From positions 1 to 64,000 of the forward strand of contig NZ_RCUY01000013.1 of the NCBI RefSeq assembly GCF_003667575.1: a stretch of DNA of 64,000 bases. The letters are read 5' to 3'. Shown in pieces: positions 8,624 to 17,754 of the stretch (position 1 is its first letter; every line of letters begins with the position of its first letter). Under the pieces are notes generated by a model. The model was not told the origin of the DNA. It searched no databases and saw only the letters and a program-made list of their open reading frames with translations. The position numbers and the translations under genes are program-made. The DNA is from Mycetocola lacteus (GTDB lineage Bacteria; Actinomycetota; Actinomycetes; Actinomycetales; Microbacteriaceae).

Positions 8624-9208
8624 ATGACGAGTTCACGCAACCCCCGGTCCGCGCCGACCCGTCACTCCCGGGAGGACGTGGCCGATGCGGCCCTGGATAT
8701 CCTGAACTCCTTCGGCCTCGCCGACCTCACGATGCGCCGCCTGGCACAGTCCCTCGACGTGCAGCCCAGCGCCCTGTACTGGCACTACGAGAATAAGCAG
8801 AGCCTGCTGGCGCACCTGGCGGATCTGATCGTCGAGGTGCCCTCATCCGAGACTTCCCCCGGCACCGACCGGGTGCGCGCCCGCTGCCTGGCCCTGCGTG
8901 AACGCCTGCTCGCCTACCGCGACGGCGCCGAGGTGGTCGCCAGCACGCTCGCCCTCGGTCTGGGCGCCGAGGCACCGGGGATCGACCTCACCGCGGCCCT
9001 GGTGGATGCGGGCACCGACCCGGAAACCGCGGCGCGCGTCTCCGGCGTGCTGCTGCACTTCATCCTCGGCCAGGTCTCCCACGAGCAGCAGCGCGCTCAG
9101 GCGGGCTCGCTCGGCGCCGCTGCACCCACCGACACCTCGGAGAGCGAGAGCGCCGAGTTCGGCTTCGGCATCGACCTCATCCTGGGCGGGCTCGCGACCC
9201 TGCGGTAG
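8624..9208 (+). CDS. bioQ: TetR-family regulator, probable biotin repressor BioQ
   Basis: A 194-residue TetR-family protein with an N-terminal helix-turn-helix (RRLAQSLDVQPSALYWHYEN) and a ligand domain. Divergence from bioYMN and the TGAAC-N3-GTTCA palindromes between them point to BioQ, which represses biotin uptake and synthesis genes in actinobacteria. The start at 8624 fits the leaderless promoter; an ATG two codons upstream abuts the -10 and is less likely. The regulator identity is inferred from context, since TetR proteins are hard to tell apart by sequence alone. Confidence 0.75.
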   Translation: MTSSRNPRSAPTRHSREDVADAALDILNSFGLADLTMRRLAQSLDVQPSALYWHYENKQSLLAHLADLIVEVPSSETSPGTDRVRARCLALRERLLAYRDGAEVVASTLALGLGAEAPGIDLTAALVDAGTDPETAARVSGVLLHFILGQVSHEQQRAQAGSLGAAAPTDTSESESAEFGFGIDLILGGLATLR

Positions 9209-9283
9209 GGCCCCACAGCGTCGGCGACGCGGTCTGCGCCACACAGAGCCGTTTTGACGCTCGAGTCGTCGCACCCTCACGGC

Positions 9284-10075
9284 TTACAGCATCGTTGTGA
9301 GCACACCCCCGTCGACCCGAATCGCCGCTCCATTGGTGGCCGATGCCCGTGGGCTGGCGAGATACGTCACCATGTTCGCAATCTCGGATGGCTCGATGAA
9401 CCGCTCCAGGAGGGTTGTTCTGTTCTGGTCGATGATCGCCCCCTTGACCTCTTCCACGGAAGCGGACTGCGCCCCCGCAAGCGACTCGACGGCCGCCGCG
9501 ACGCCATCTGAGTAGGTGGGGCCGCCCAGCACCGTGTTTACCGTCACGCCGGTGCCGCGAGTGAGCTTAGCCAGCCCATTGCCCAGCGCAATCATCGCCG
9601 CCTTGGTTACGCCGTAGTGCACCATGTCCGCCGGCACGTTCACCCCGGATTCGCTGCTGATGAACAACATGCGCCCCCACCCGCGCTGCAGCATGCCGCC
9701 CAGCAGATGACGCGAGAGGCGCACACCACTCATCACGTTGACGTCGAAATACCGCATCCACTCGGCGTCGGAGACCGACTCGAACTCGGCGAGTCCGAAG
9801 AGCCCGACGTTGTTTACGAGGATGTCCACATCCTCGAGCCCGTCCAGCAGGCGATCCACCTCGTCGGGAGCGGCGAAGTCCGCGCTCAATCCCGTGTGGT
9901 CGGCGTCCGGATACTCGGCGCGGAGCTTCCTCACGGCATCCTCGACACGATCGGAGGACCTTCCGTTCACGATCACTCGCGCCCCTTCGGCGGCCAGACC
10001 GGACGCGATGGCGAAGCCGATCCCCTGCGTCGATCCGCTCACAAACGCCGTCTTACCGCGCAGCTGTAATTCCAT
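9284..10075 (-). CDS. Short-chain dehydrogenase/reductase
   Basis: A 263-residue classical SDR oxidoreductase using NAD(P). It shows the cofactor motif SGSTQGIG, an NNVG in place of NNAG, a catalytic serine (FISSESG) and the YxxxK pair in HYGVTK. The start at 10075 has GGGAG six bases upstream; a start nine codons earlier has nothing. Substrate unknown. It is divergent from a MarR regulator with two matching palindromes between them, so its expression is probably induced by a small molecule. Confidence 0.85.
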   Translation of the reverse strand: MELQLRGKTAFVSGSTQGIGFAIASGLAAEGARVIVNGRSSDRVEDAVRKLRAEYPDADHTGLSADFAAPDEVDRLLDGLEDVDILVNNVGLFGLAEFESVSDAEWMRYFDVNVMSGVRLSRHLLGGMLQRGWGRMLFISSESGVNVPADMVHYGVTKAAMIALGNGLAKLTRGTGVTVNTVLGGPTYSDGVAAAVESLAGAQSASVEEVKGAIIDQNRTTLLERFIEPSEIANMVTYLASPRASATNGAAIRVDGGVLTTML

Positions 10076-10113
10076 GTATCGCTCCCTCTCAGACTGTTCC
10101 ATGCAGGCAATTC

Positions 10114-10164
10114 ACTTGCCTGAGCAAGTAACACTATGTGGATTTACTTTCCCAGGCAAGTTAA
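10114..10164. promoter_or_regulatory. Two MarR-type operator palindromes
   Basis: Site 1 (10114-10129) has arms ACTTGC and GCAAGT around CTGA. Site 2 (about 10144-10164) is related and less perfect, with TTACTTTCC and GGCAAGTTAA arms. They fill the gap between the SDR and MarR genes, as expected for an autoregulated MarR pair. Confidence 0.6.
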
Positions 10165-10211
10165 TCGGCGTGGCGAGTGAGCGGCTCTGGGCCGTGGCAT
10201 AGCCTGGTGTC

Positions 10212-10721
10212 ATGCAATACTCCTCCAACGAGCCCGGGCTGAGTGCTAGCCAGCTCGAAGTATGGGCGTCGGTCGCGACCCTGATCGAGCGCCTTCCCAC
10301 AGCGCTCGATGCACAACTGCAGCGCGACAGTGGGCTGACCCACTTCGAGCACGGCCTGTTGTTTGCGCTCGACACCGCACCCGAGCGAACGCAGCGCCTG
10401 AGCACACTCGCCGGCTACGCGAGCAGCACGCTCTCACGGCTGTCGCGCGCGATCTCCCGGCTGGAGAAGAAGGGCTGGGTCCGCCGAGAAATCGACCCGA
10501 CCGACGGGCGCGTAACCCTGGCCGTGTTGACGGACGCGGGGCACGAGCACGTCCTGCGGTCGACGCCGGCGCACCACGCCCTCGTCGAGAGACTCGTATT
10601 CGAATCGCTCACCGATCAGCAGGTGCGCCAACTCGGCGTGATCAGTACGCGCATCTCCCAGGCGATCGCCCCCGCCACCGCCGCCTGGAGCCCAGGCGGA
10701 GATCGACCCGCATCATCATAA
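10212..10721 (+). CDS. MarR-family transcriptional regulator
   Basis: A 169-residue MarR protein with a winged helix: the recognition region reads LSRLSRAISRLEKKGWV, followed by the wing REIDPTDGRVTLAVLT. Its length is typical. TAGCCT (10200-10205) lies 6 nt before the ATG, indicating a leaderless transcript. It is divergent from an SDR gene and probably controls it through the palindromes between them. Confidence 0.88.
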   Translation: MQYSSNEPGLSASQLEVWASVATLIERLPTALDAQLQRDSGLTHFEHGLLFALDTAPERTQRLSTLAGYASSTLSRLSRAISRLEKKGWVRREIDPTDGRVTLAVLTDAGHEHVLRSTPAHHALVERLVFESLTDQQVRQLGVISTRISQAIAPATAAWSPGGDRPASS

Positions 10722-10763
10722 CCCTCCCGCCGGAAACGACAGTTTCTGGCTAGCTCGGCGCTG

Positions 10764-10798
10764 AGTGATGTCGCCCCGGGTAAGGGGCGAGCATCACT
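10764..10798. terminator. Convergent hairpin between MarR and OsmC genes
   Basis: A GC-rich stem (AGTGATG..CGCCCC with GGGGCG..CATCACT, one bulge) lies between two converging genes and overlaps the OsmC stop codon. Confidence 0.6.
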
Positions 10799-11351
10799 TG
10801 AGGTGAGTGATGACCTCCACCGGGTGCGCGAGGGTGTATCGCACAGTGGAGGTGCGCTCGACTTCAGCAACCAGATCTTCCAACTGCTGGCGGTCGGCGT
10901 TCGAGGACGTGGCCGTGATCGCAGCGCGAATCTGAGTCAGGCCGGGGGTGACGGTTTCATCGACCCCGAAGAAGGCTGCGAGGTCAACGTCACCGTCAAT
11001 GTCGATGGTGTAGGAATCCAGAGCGATGCCCCGCTGAGCTGCGGTGGTTGCCAGTCCCACGGTGTAGCAGGCGGCAAGCGCCTGAAGTACGTACTCGACG
11101 GGGTTGGGTCCGGCGTCGCTTCCCAGTGGGATCGGCTCGTCACTGGTCATCGTGAAGCGGCCGGCACGGGCCGTGTCGTGAAAACCGCCCATGTGTGCTG
11201 AGCCTGTGGTGGCTGTCATTTTGCTGCCACCGTCCCAGGATCCGGAAACTGCAAAGGAGAACTTGGTGGTCGAGCGGTCCTTTCGGCCGTTCTCGCCTAG
11301 TTCTGCGAGTGCGTCGAGGTTTACTCCGTTGAGGGGTGCATTTGCGGTCAT
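10794..11351 (-). CDS. OsmC-family protein with a single cysteine
   Basis: A 185-residue OsmC/Ohr-fold protein. Family members reduce organic hydroperoxides with two cysteines. Here only one cysteine is present (ALAACYTVGL, about residue 94); the region where the second is expected reads RTSTVRYT. It may therefore rely on an outside thiol, and the thioredoxin gene lies immediately upstream on the same strand, or it may lack peroxidase activity. It appears to be the last gene of an alcohol dehydrogenase-amine oxidase-thioredoxin-OsmC operon. Confidence 0.8.
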   Translation of the reverse strand: MTANAPLNGVNLDALAELGENGRKDRSTTKFSFAVSGSWDGGSKMTATTGSAHMGGFHDTARAGRFTMTSDEPIPLGSDAGPNPVEYVLQALAACYTVGLATTAAQRGIALDSYTIDIDGDVDLAAFFGVDETVTPGLTQIRAAITATSSNADRQQLEDLVAEVERTSTVRYTLAHPVEVITHLK

Positions 11352-11404
11352 TTGTAGTCCATCCTTCGGCGAAATTATCGTTGTGAATTGAGAGTGAGTG
11401 AGGT

Positions 11405-11770
11405 TTAGCTTTGGGGGCTGGAGGCGATCTGAGCGCGGACCTCGTCCATGTCCAGTTCGCGGATCTGCGCAATGAGGTTTTCCAACGCAGCTTCCGGCAG
11501 CGCTCCTGCCTGCGAGAAGACTCGGATACCGTCACGGAAAGCCATCAGCGTGGGAATCGAGGTGATTCTCATAGCTCCGGCCAGTTCTTGGTTGGCTTCG
11601 GTATCGACCTTGGCAAACACCACGTCAGGGTGCTTCTCTGCGGCCTTTTCAAAGACCGGGGCAAACATGCGGCATGGGCCGCACCACGCGGCCCAGAAGT
11701 CCACGAGCACTATCCCGTCTGAGAGCGCGGTAGTTTCGAAATTTTCTTTGGTGAGATCGTGGGTTGTCAT
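11405..11770 (-). CDS. Thioredoxin
   Basis: A 121-residue thioredoxin, a cytoplasmic disulfide reductase. The WCGPC active site is at residues 29-33 and the cis-proline is in TSIPTL. The last 15 residues extend beyond the usual fold. It lies between an amine oxidase gene (33 bp upstream) and an OsmC gene (53 bp downstream), all on one strand, suggesting oxidative-stress support for the oxidase that produces hydrogen peroxide. Confidence 0.93.
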   Translation of the reverse strand: MTTHDLTKENFETTALSDGIVLVDFWAAWCGPCRMFAPVFEKAAEKHPDVVFAKVDTEANQELAGAMRITSIPTLMAFRDGIRVFSQAGALPEAALENLIAQIRELDMDEVRAQIASSPQS

Positions 11771-11803
11771 AGTGGTTTCCTTGCAGCTCGTCTATTGGTT
11801 GGT

Positions 11804-12904
11804 CTATCGGGGCGCAGATCTGGTCTGATCGAGGATGCGGCGAGCTGCACTGTGTCCTGCTCGGATCGCACCTTCAACATGACCGGCATACGCGGTGGCT
11901 GTTTCGGTGGATGCAAAATGGATGTGTCCTCCAATCGCCTCGTTGAATTGCGATGAACCGTATGTTGCGGTCGAGGATTGCTGCGCAATCACCGTTGGGG
12001 TCGTGTATCGCTCGCGGCTCCAATCCTGGACATACACACGGGTAGCCCCTCGTGCATCGGCTCCGAACAATCGTTCAAGCTGAGCGAGAAAACTGTGCTT
12101 CGCGTCATCGAGGCTCACTCCGGCAAATGCGTCGGCCGAAGCGAAAGCAAAAATGGCGGGCGGCGCAGAGTCAGGGCCGCTGTGGTCATGGAATTCCCTA
12201 AATGGTCCGCTGTAGCTAATTGCGGATCCAGAGAGTCCTTCGCTTTGCCAAAACGGTGTCGCGTACACCGCGACGGCCTTGACCGTGGACCCCATCCACA
12301 CTGTGGTTGATTCTGCGATGCGGCGCAGCTGTGGGGGCAGGTCCGGTTCGAACCGGATCTGCTCGGCGGCGAGAGCGGGTGGCACCGCAACGATGACGTG
12401 TTGTGCGAGCAGCCTCGTGTGGAGGGCTTCGACTCGAACCCCGTTCGGGGTGAGGGTCAAAGCTCTTACCGGGTCTTCGAGACGGAGCGTGCCGCAGCTC
12501 AGACGATCTGCGAGACGTTCTGGCAGAGATTGCATGCCGTCACTCAGGCGGTAGGCGGGAGAGTCGATGGGGTTTCCATCTAACCGTTGTGCTCCCTCGT
12601 TGGGCGTTTCAAGGAGAGCATCCCCCGCGGTTCGCTGCGGGAACGCCTCTAGCCCAAGTTCTGTGCGTGAGGTCTGAACCGTGGGTTCGTTCGGCCAGAA
12701 CCAGGTTGCTCCAAGGTCGAGGCGTTGTTCACCGGCAGGGGTGCTCAGTGCGCGGCCGCCCACTCGGTCGCGTGCTTCCAAGACCATCACGGTGGCCCCT
12801 GCACTTGTAAGAATATTGGCAGCACTAAGACCAGCGACCCCGGCCCCGACAATGACAACATCGCAGCGTGCCAGGTCGTCATCGTTGAGGGTGACGTGGT
12901 TCAT
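11804..12904 (-). CDS. FAD-dependent amine oxidase
   Basis: A 366-residue flavoprotein of the flavin monoamine oxidase family, which oxidises amines to aldehydes and releases hydrogen peroxide. The FAD dinucleotide motif VVIVGAGVAGLSAA is near the start, followed by LEARDRVGGRA; the C-terminal GGHIHFASTET holds the second FAD contact. It is shorter than typical members (about 440-450 residues). Its ATG overlaps the stop of the alcohol dehydrogenase gene (ATGA), so the two enzymes are made together. The substrate is not deducible. Confidence 0.88.
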   Translation of the reverse strand: MNHVTLNDDDLARCDVVIVGAGVAGLSAANILTSAGATVMVLEARDRVGGRALSTPAGEQRLDLGATWFWPNEPTVQTSRTELGLEAFPQRTAGDALLETPNEGAQRLDGNPIDSPAYRLSDGMQSLPERLADRLSCGTLRLEDPVRALTLTPNGVRVEALHTRLLAQHVIVAVPPALAAEQIRFEPDLPPQLRRIAESTTVWMGSTVKAVAVYATPFWQSEGLSGSAISYSGPFREFHDHSGPDSAPPAIFAFASADAFAGVSLDDAKHSFLAQLERLFGADARGATRVYVQDWSRERYTTPTVIAQQSSTATYGSSQFNEAIGGHIHFASTETATAYAGHVEGAIRAGHSAARRILDQTRSAPR

Positions 12905-13923
12905 CGGCTCGCCGTCGCGTCAAGCACGATGCGGAACCTGGGAGTTCCCGCGGCAAGCTCCGCTACCGCTCGTTCGGCCTGCTCAATGGGCATGCGTTCG
13001 ATGAGCGGCCGCACGTTGTTGAGCAACGCAAACTGCATTGTTTCTTCAATGTCCCGCGGGCTACCAGTGAGGTGGCCGGTGACAGTCAACGACTTCATGA
13101 CTACCTGCGCCACCGGGACTTCCACGACGCCATCATCCACGCCCAAAAGCATCAGCTTCCCGCCAACTCGCAAGCCCGCGATCAGTTCAGAAACCGGCTT
13201 CGTGGTCGCGGCGGTGCTGATAATCAGATCGACCCCGCCGAGCTCCTGCAAGGCGGCACCAGGTTCCCTATCCTCACTGTCGATGTAGTGCTGCGCACCC
13301 AAAGACCGGGCCAATTCTTCACGCTCGGTTCCGCGGGCAATCGCCACAACTTCATATCCCATACGTGCGGCGAACTGCACCGCAAGATGCCCCAGCCCCC
13401 CGATGCCGAACACTGCAACTCTCCCGCCCGCAGGAACGTCCGCGACACGCACGGCATTGAACGTGGTCACGCCAGCGCAGCCCATAGGTGCGGCATCAAA
13501 TGGGTCTAAGCCCTCCGGGATCCGAGCCAGCGCATCGGCCGGGACGATCACCGATTCAGCCCACCCTCCGGGGTAGGAAAGTCCAGGAATCTTCCGCTCT
13601 GCACAGTGAACGACATCACCGCTGCGGCAGAAATCACAGTGTCCACAGCTTCCACCAAACCAGCCCACGGCGACGTTTTCACCGAGGCCCCATCCTTTGA
13701 CGCCCTCTCCCAGCGCGTCAATTACACCGGCGATCTCGTGCCCCGGTGTGACCGGCAAACTGGCACCGTGAGCTTTCACGGTGTTGAGGTCCGCGTTGCA
13801 CACACCGCTTGCGGTGATGCGAATACGCACCCATCCTCGCGGCGGCGTGGAGAGTTCCACCCGTTCTGCGACGAGTGGCCCGCGTTCGGTATGAACCCTC
13901 ATCATCATGCCGGTATCAGTCAT
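12901..13923 (-). CDS. Zinc-dependent alcohol dehydrogenase
   Basis: A 340-residue medium-chain dehydrogenase. Catalytic zinc ligands are C42 and the H62-E63 pair; the structural zinc site is C93, C96, C99, C107; the Rossmann motif reads VFGIGGLGHLA. The start at 13923 has GGAG five bases upstream; longer frames lack a site. It overlaps the amine oxidase gene, so the pair may run amine to aldehyde to alcohol or acid steps. It is divergent from a LysR regulator across 122 bp. Confidence 0.88.
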   Translation of the reverse strand: MTDTGMMMRVHTERGPLVAERVELSTPPRGWVRIRITASGVCNADLNTVKAHGASLPVTPGHEIAGVIDALGEGVKGWGLGENVAVGWFGGSCGHCDFCRSGDVVHCAERKIPGLSYPGGWAESVIVPADALARIPEGLDPFDAAPMGCAGVTTFNAVRVADVPAGGRVAVFGIGGLGHLAVQFAARMGYEVVAIARGTEREELARSLGAQHYIDSEDREPGAALQELGGVDLIISTAATTKPVSELIAGLRVGGKLMLLGVDDGVVEVPVAQVVMKSLTVTGHLTGSPRDIEETMQFALLNNVRPLIERMPIEQAERAVAELAAGTPRFRIVLDATASR

Positions 13924-14045
13924 GGGTGCTCCAGTCTTTGCCACGAAAGTGGTCAGCAGGGAAAGTCGGTCAATGAGACCGAGACTAGAAGCTCCGCCAC
14001 ACATGGAGTAGGGGTGATCCGCGAATCTGGTGATAACTTTAGGTA

Positions 14046-14966
14046 ATGACTGAAAAGTTCAGTGTTGAGAGCCTTCGCTATGCCCAAGCTGTATCCGAGA
14101 CCGCATCATTCAGTGCGGCGGCACGTGCCTATGGCGTCTCACAACCGGCGCTGTCAAACGGTATTGCCAAGCTCGAAGAGCGACTGGGAGAACGGCTTTT
14201 TGATCGCTCACCTCGCGGAGTCCAAGCGACTGCCTTCGGGGTTCAGATGCTCCCCCTCATTGACCGAGCACTCAAAGCGCTCGATGAGATTCCCGCGGAA
14301 GCGGCCCTGTGGAAAGGACCAGCCACGGGTGACATTCGCATCGGCGTCTCGCCTCTGATAAACCCGGCGCTTATTGCTCGCGCTTACAGTGCCGTGTGCT
14401 GCCTCGACATGCTGCCCGGCCCTCGACAACTCGTTCTTAGAGAGGCCAATGTTGCTGAGCTGCGAACCGCTCTGCTTGCCGATGAGCTGGATCTCATTCT
14501 GATCCCGTCTGTGGCCCCGATGCCACGCCACAAGCACCGAATCATCGACTCAGAACCGCTGGTGGTTGTGGAATCTTGGCCACGGAGCCTGAACCAAATT
14601 GAATTGGCAGAGCTGACGTCAAAGCCACTCATTCTGATGCCCAATACATGTGGTCTTACGACGTTTACCCGCGACCTCTTTTCGGCCCACGACTTAGCGC
14701 TGCGCGAGTACCCTGGCGAGGCCGCCACCTACCGAGTGCTTGAAGAGTGGGCAAAGCTTGGACTCGGCGCTGCGATTATCCCGCGCTCGAAACTAGCGAC
14801 CCCCGACGCCGCGCACCGACCCCTGTACGACGATGGTATTGAGGTGGAAATCTTCTACGAAGCAGTCTGGAGTCCAGAGAGCTCACTGGCCACGGACATA
14901 GAAGCCCTTACGGGAATGCTGTCGAACGGAGCCGCCTCGCCAGAAGTCATAACGAAGGGCTATTGA
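14046..14966 (+). CDS. LysR-family transcriptional regulator
   Basis: A 306-residue LysR regulator. The N-terminal helix-turn-helix contains SFSAAARAYGVSQPALSNGI, and the effector domain covers about residues 90-295. TAACTT (14034-14039) ends 6 nt before the ATG, indicating a leaderless transcript. It is divergent from the alcohol dehydrogenase operon and upstream of a small protein/SDR pair on its own strand, either of which could be its target. Confidence 0.88.
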   Translation: MTEKFSVESLRYAQAVSETASFSAAARAYGVSQPALSNGIAKLEERLGERLFDRSPRGVQATAFGVQMLPLIDRALKALDEIPAEAALWKGPATGDIRIGVSPLINPALIARAYSAVCCLDMLPGPRQLVLREANVAELRTALLADELDLILIPSVAPMPRHKHRIIDSEPLVVVESWPRSLNQIELAELTSKPLILMPNTCGLTTFTRDLFSAHDLALREYPGEAATYRVLEEWAKLGLGAAIIPRSKLATPDAAHRPLYDDGIEVEIFYEAVWSPESSLATDIEALTGMLSNGAASPEVITKGY

Positions 14967-15063
14967 TTCATTCATCGCGGCCTCCTACCGCACCTGCTTC
15001 GCTCCACCTATCGTCGGAAGTCGGCGGGCCACACCGCCACCCCGACCTAGGAGGAAGCCAAGC

Positions 15064-15345
15064 ATGGCCTATTTGCAGATCACCCTTGCCGTGAACGACA
15101 GCGACCGCGCCGCCGCGGCCGCCGTTTACGCCCAGTACAAGCAGCCCTTCCTGGACACGATCACCGGTGCCCAGAGCAAGGAACTGCTCATTCGAGACGA
15201 AGACGTGCAGGTGATGCACGGCTTCGACACCGTCGCCAACGCCCAGGCATACCTTGCCTCTGAACTGTTCACGACCGACGTCGTCGGAGGGCTGTCACCG
15301 TTCCTTCAGCGCGAACCCGAAGTTCGTATCTACGACGCCGCTTAA
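15064..15345 (+). CDS. Small dimeric alpha/beta-barrel-like protein
   Basis: A 93-residue protein with a perfect AGGAGG ribosome site. Alternating strands and helices (YLQITLAVND, a helix around AYAQYK, then VQVMHGFDTVANAQAYLASELF) resemble the ABM/Dabb ferredoxin-like fold of small monooxygenases and isomerases. No catalytic residue can be named. The gene is followed 30 bp later by an SDR, so the two probably act in one catabolic or detoxifying step. Family assignment is tentative. Confidence 0.6.
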   Translation: MAYLQITLAVNDSDRAAAAAVYAQYKQPFLDTITGAQSKELLIRDEDVQVMHGFDTVANAQAYLASELFTTDVVGGLSPFLQREPEVRIYDAA

Positions 15346-15375
15346 GACAGACCAGAACCAGAGGAAAACAAAGAC

Positions 15376-16146
15376 ATGACTTTTGAAAACACGAAGCTTG
15401 TGGTCATCGGCGGATCGTCGGGAATGGGCTACGCCATCGCTGATCGGGTTTCTTCCGAGGGAGGCAGCGTTGTCATCGTTGGACGTAACGCGGCCAAGCT
15501 GGAAGAAGCGCGCGGCAACCTTGCCAAGCACGGCAACCCGGTGGCTGCTCTGGTTGCAGACCTCAACGATTTCGATGCAGTCGCACACCTCCGTGAGCAG
15601 CTGACCACCGAGCACTCAGATGCAACGCTCCTGGTCAACGCCGCAGGCGTATTCGTACCTAAGCCGTTCATCGAGCACACCGAGGCCGATTACAACTCCT
15701 ACCTCGACCTCAACCGGTCCACGTTCTTCATCACCCAGACCGTTGTAGCAAACATGATCGCTGCGGGTCAGGGCGGTTCGATTGTGAACATCGGCTCCAT
15801 GTGGGCGCAGCAGGCTATCGCTGCAACACCGTCATCCGCGTACTCAATGGCCAAGGCCGGTCTGCACTCGTTCACGCAGCACCTCGCTATGGAGCTGGCA
15901 GGAGAGAAGATCCGCGTCAACGCCATTGCCCCGGCCGTCGTTCGCACTCCGATCTATGAGGGCTTCATCCCCAAGGAAGAGGTTCAGGAGGCTGTCAGCG
16001 GCTTTGACTCCTTCCACCCAATTGGCCGTGTTGGCACCTCGGAAGAAATCGCCGCTATCGCTGCGTTCCTGCTCTCTGATAACACGGGATGGGTCACCGG
16101 TGCCGTCTGGGACGCTGACGGTGGGGTCATGGCGGGCCGCAACTAA
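15376..16146 (+). CDS. Short-chain dehydrogenase/reductase
   Basis: A 256-residue SDR with cofactor motif [15 protein letters not shown], catalytic serine in NIGSMW and YSMAK for the Tyr-Lys pair. GAGGAAAACAAAG precedes the ATG. It is cotranscribed with the small barrel-like protein upstream and ends before a strong hairpin. Substrate unknown. Confidence 0.88.
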   Translation: MTFENTKLVVIGGSSGMGYAIADRVSSEGGSVVIVGRNAAKLEEARGNLAKHGNPVAALVADLNDFDAVAHLREQLTTEHSDATLLVNAAGVFVPKPFIEHTEADYNSYLDLNRSTFFITQTVVANMIAAGQGGSIVNIGSMWAQQAIAATPSSAYSMAKAGLHSFTQHLAMELAGEKIRVNAIAPAVVRTPIYEGFIPKEEVQEAVSGFDSFHPIGRVGTSEEIAAIAAFLLSDNTGWVTGAVWDADGGVMAGRN

Positions 16147-16194
16147 TCTGCGAAGCGACTAGATGTAGGTCGAGCCTCGCTAAGCTCACGTAGC

Positions 16195-16233
16195 AGACAG
16201 GGACGGAACCATTTTAAGGTTCCGTCCCTGTCT
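16195..16233 (+). terminator. Perfect 16-bp hairpin after the SDR
   Basis: Stem 16195-16210 with 16218-16233 around a 7-nt ATTTTAA loop, 48 bp after the SDR stop and before a converging SDR gene. No long T-run follows. Confidence 0.7.
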
Positions 16234-16315
16234 TCGGTCATGGCTTACCTACTCCGTGCGGAATTTCCGATATCTCGGCCCACATGCCGGAAGTCACTTC
16301 ACACTCGCACCTCGT

Positions 16316-17065
16316 CTAGATCGCCGACCAGCCGCCATCGGAGGCCAGAATCACGCCGTTGATGTTGGCGCTGTCACCGCTGGCCAGCCAGGTGATGGCG
16401 GCGGCGAGTTCCTCGGAGCTCGCCGGTGCGGGCACAACAGACTGCATGATCGGCCCGAGCACCGCGGCCGCACGCTCCGAGTGGAACGGTGCCTCAATGT
16501 TGGTGGCCACCGCACCCGGCGCGACCGCGTTGACGCGGATGCCGTCCTTGGCGTAGAGCACCGCGGTGTTCTTGGTGAGACCAACCACCGCGTGCTTTGA
16601 GGCCGTGTAGGCCGCACCCGAGGTGGCGCCGCGCAGAGCGGCCTCGGAGGCCACATTGACGATCGTGCCACCGCCCGCCTCAACCATCAGGGGCAGAACG
16701 GCGCGGCTCAGGCGCATCACCGCGGTGACGTTGACCGCAAATACGCGATCCCAGGTGGCATCATCCACCTCGCCGCCCGCGAGGAAGCCGTCCATGATTC
16801 CGGCGACGTTGGCGAGCGAGTCAACGCGGCCGTCCGCGGCCGCAACGATGGCCTCCACACCGGATTCGGCCGTGATGTCGCCCACCACGGGGACGATATC
16901 GAGGTCCGGGTTTTCCGCCACGAGGGCATCCAGACGCGGTGCAGACACCTCGGCCGCAATCACGCGCGCACCCTCACGGGCGAATCGGAGGGCACTCGCG
17001 CGCCCAATTCCCGAGCCCGCTCCCGTCACGATAACCGTCTTGCCTGCAAATCGTTCAGTGGTCAT
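16316..17065 (-). CDS. Short-chain dehydrogenase/reductase
   Basis: A 249-residue SDR: TGAGSGIGRA cofactor loop, a NVAG in place of NNAG, NVASEA serine, and YTASK. It is divergent from a TetR regulator with a palindrome between the two, the common arrangement for a TetR-controlled oxidoreductase. Substrate unknown. Confidence 0.88.
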   Translation of the reverse strand: MTTERFAGKTVIVTGAGSGIGRASALRFAREGARVIAAEVSAPRLDALVAENPDLDIVPVVGDITAESGVEAIVAAADGRVDSLANVAGIMDGFLAGGEVDDATWDRVFAVNVTAVMRLSRAVLPLMVEAGGGTIVNVASEAALRGATSGAAYTASKHAVVGLTKNTAVLYAKDGIRVNAVAPGAVATNIEAPFHSERAAAVLGPIMQSVVPAPASSEELAAAITWLASGDSANINGVILASDGGWSAI

Positions 17066-17109
17066 GATCGCTGCCTTTCCGTGTGTGCGTCATTGCCTTA
17101 CACATATTA

Positions 17110-17124
17110 TGACACTGAGTGCCA
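17110..17124. promoter_or_regulatory. TetR operator candidate between SDR and TetR genes
   Basis: TGACACTGAGTGCCA is a 15-bp inverted repeat (arms TGNCACT and AGTGNCA, one mismatch) in the divergent intergenic region, upstream of the leaderless promoter of the regulator. Confidence 0.5.
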
Positions 17125-17153
17125 TTAATAGCCAGGGTGGGTACGATGGGGAC

Positions 17154-17744
17154 ATGTCCGATTCGCAACCCGCACGCGGCCGGCCCAGTCACATCGACCC
17201 GGCCGCCATCGCCGATGCAGCGATCGCGCTGTTTCAAGCGCACGGATATGACGCCATCAGCATGGATCGGGTGGCCGAGGAGGCCGGAATCAGCCGCCGC
17301 AGCCTGTTTCGCTACTTCCCGGCGAAGGGCGACCTGGTGTGGCACGGATCTGCTCCGGTCGAGGCGCGGCTGCACGGCATTCTCACCGCCCTCCCGGCCG
17401 GCGCACTCACCTACGCCGTCCTGACGGACGCCGTGGTGGACTCCCTGCACGCGCTCGATCACCGCGAGGGGGTGACCCGCGCCCGGCTGCGCCTCATCGC
17501 CAGCCATGCGGATCTCCTCGCTCAGGGCCCCACCAAGCTCGCCACGTTCTGGACTGCGCTCGCAGACTTCCTCACCGCCAAGCTCCGTGATCCGCACCGC
17601 GCCCGCGTGCTGGCTCTGGCCATCAGGACCGTCGTCTTTGACGCACTCTTGCGCTGGGCGGCGGGCGAGGAACACGACTTCTCGGCAACCGTGAGCACCG
17701 CACTGGAGAGCCTCGGCACCCTGGGCACGCTCTCCGAGTGCTAG
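17154..17744 (+). CDS. TetR-family transcriptional regulator
   Basis: A 196-residue TetR protein with the DNA-binding helix-turn-helix RVAEEAGISRRSLFRYFPAK. TACGAT (17142-17147) lies 6 nt before the ATG, so it is probably leaderless; the same frame runs open far upstream but is not supported there. It is divergent from the SDR at 16316-17065 and probably represses both. It converges with the AI-2E-type gene, only 10 bp away. Confidence 0.82.
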   Translation: MSDSQPARGRPSHIDPAAIADAAIALFQAHGYDAISMDRVAEEAGISRRSLFRYFPAKGDLVWHGSAPVEARLHGILTALPAGALTYAVLTDAVVDSLHALDHREGVTRARLRLIASHADLLAQGPTKLATFWTALADFLTAKLRDPHRARVLALAIRTVVFDALLRWAAGEEHDFSATVSTALESLGTLGTLSEC

Positions 17745-17754
17745 CGGCTCCGCG

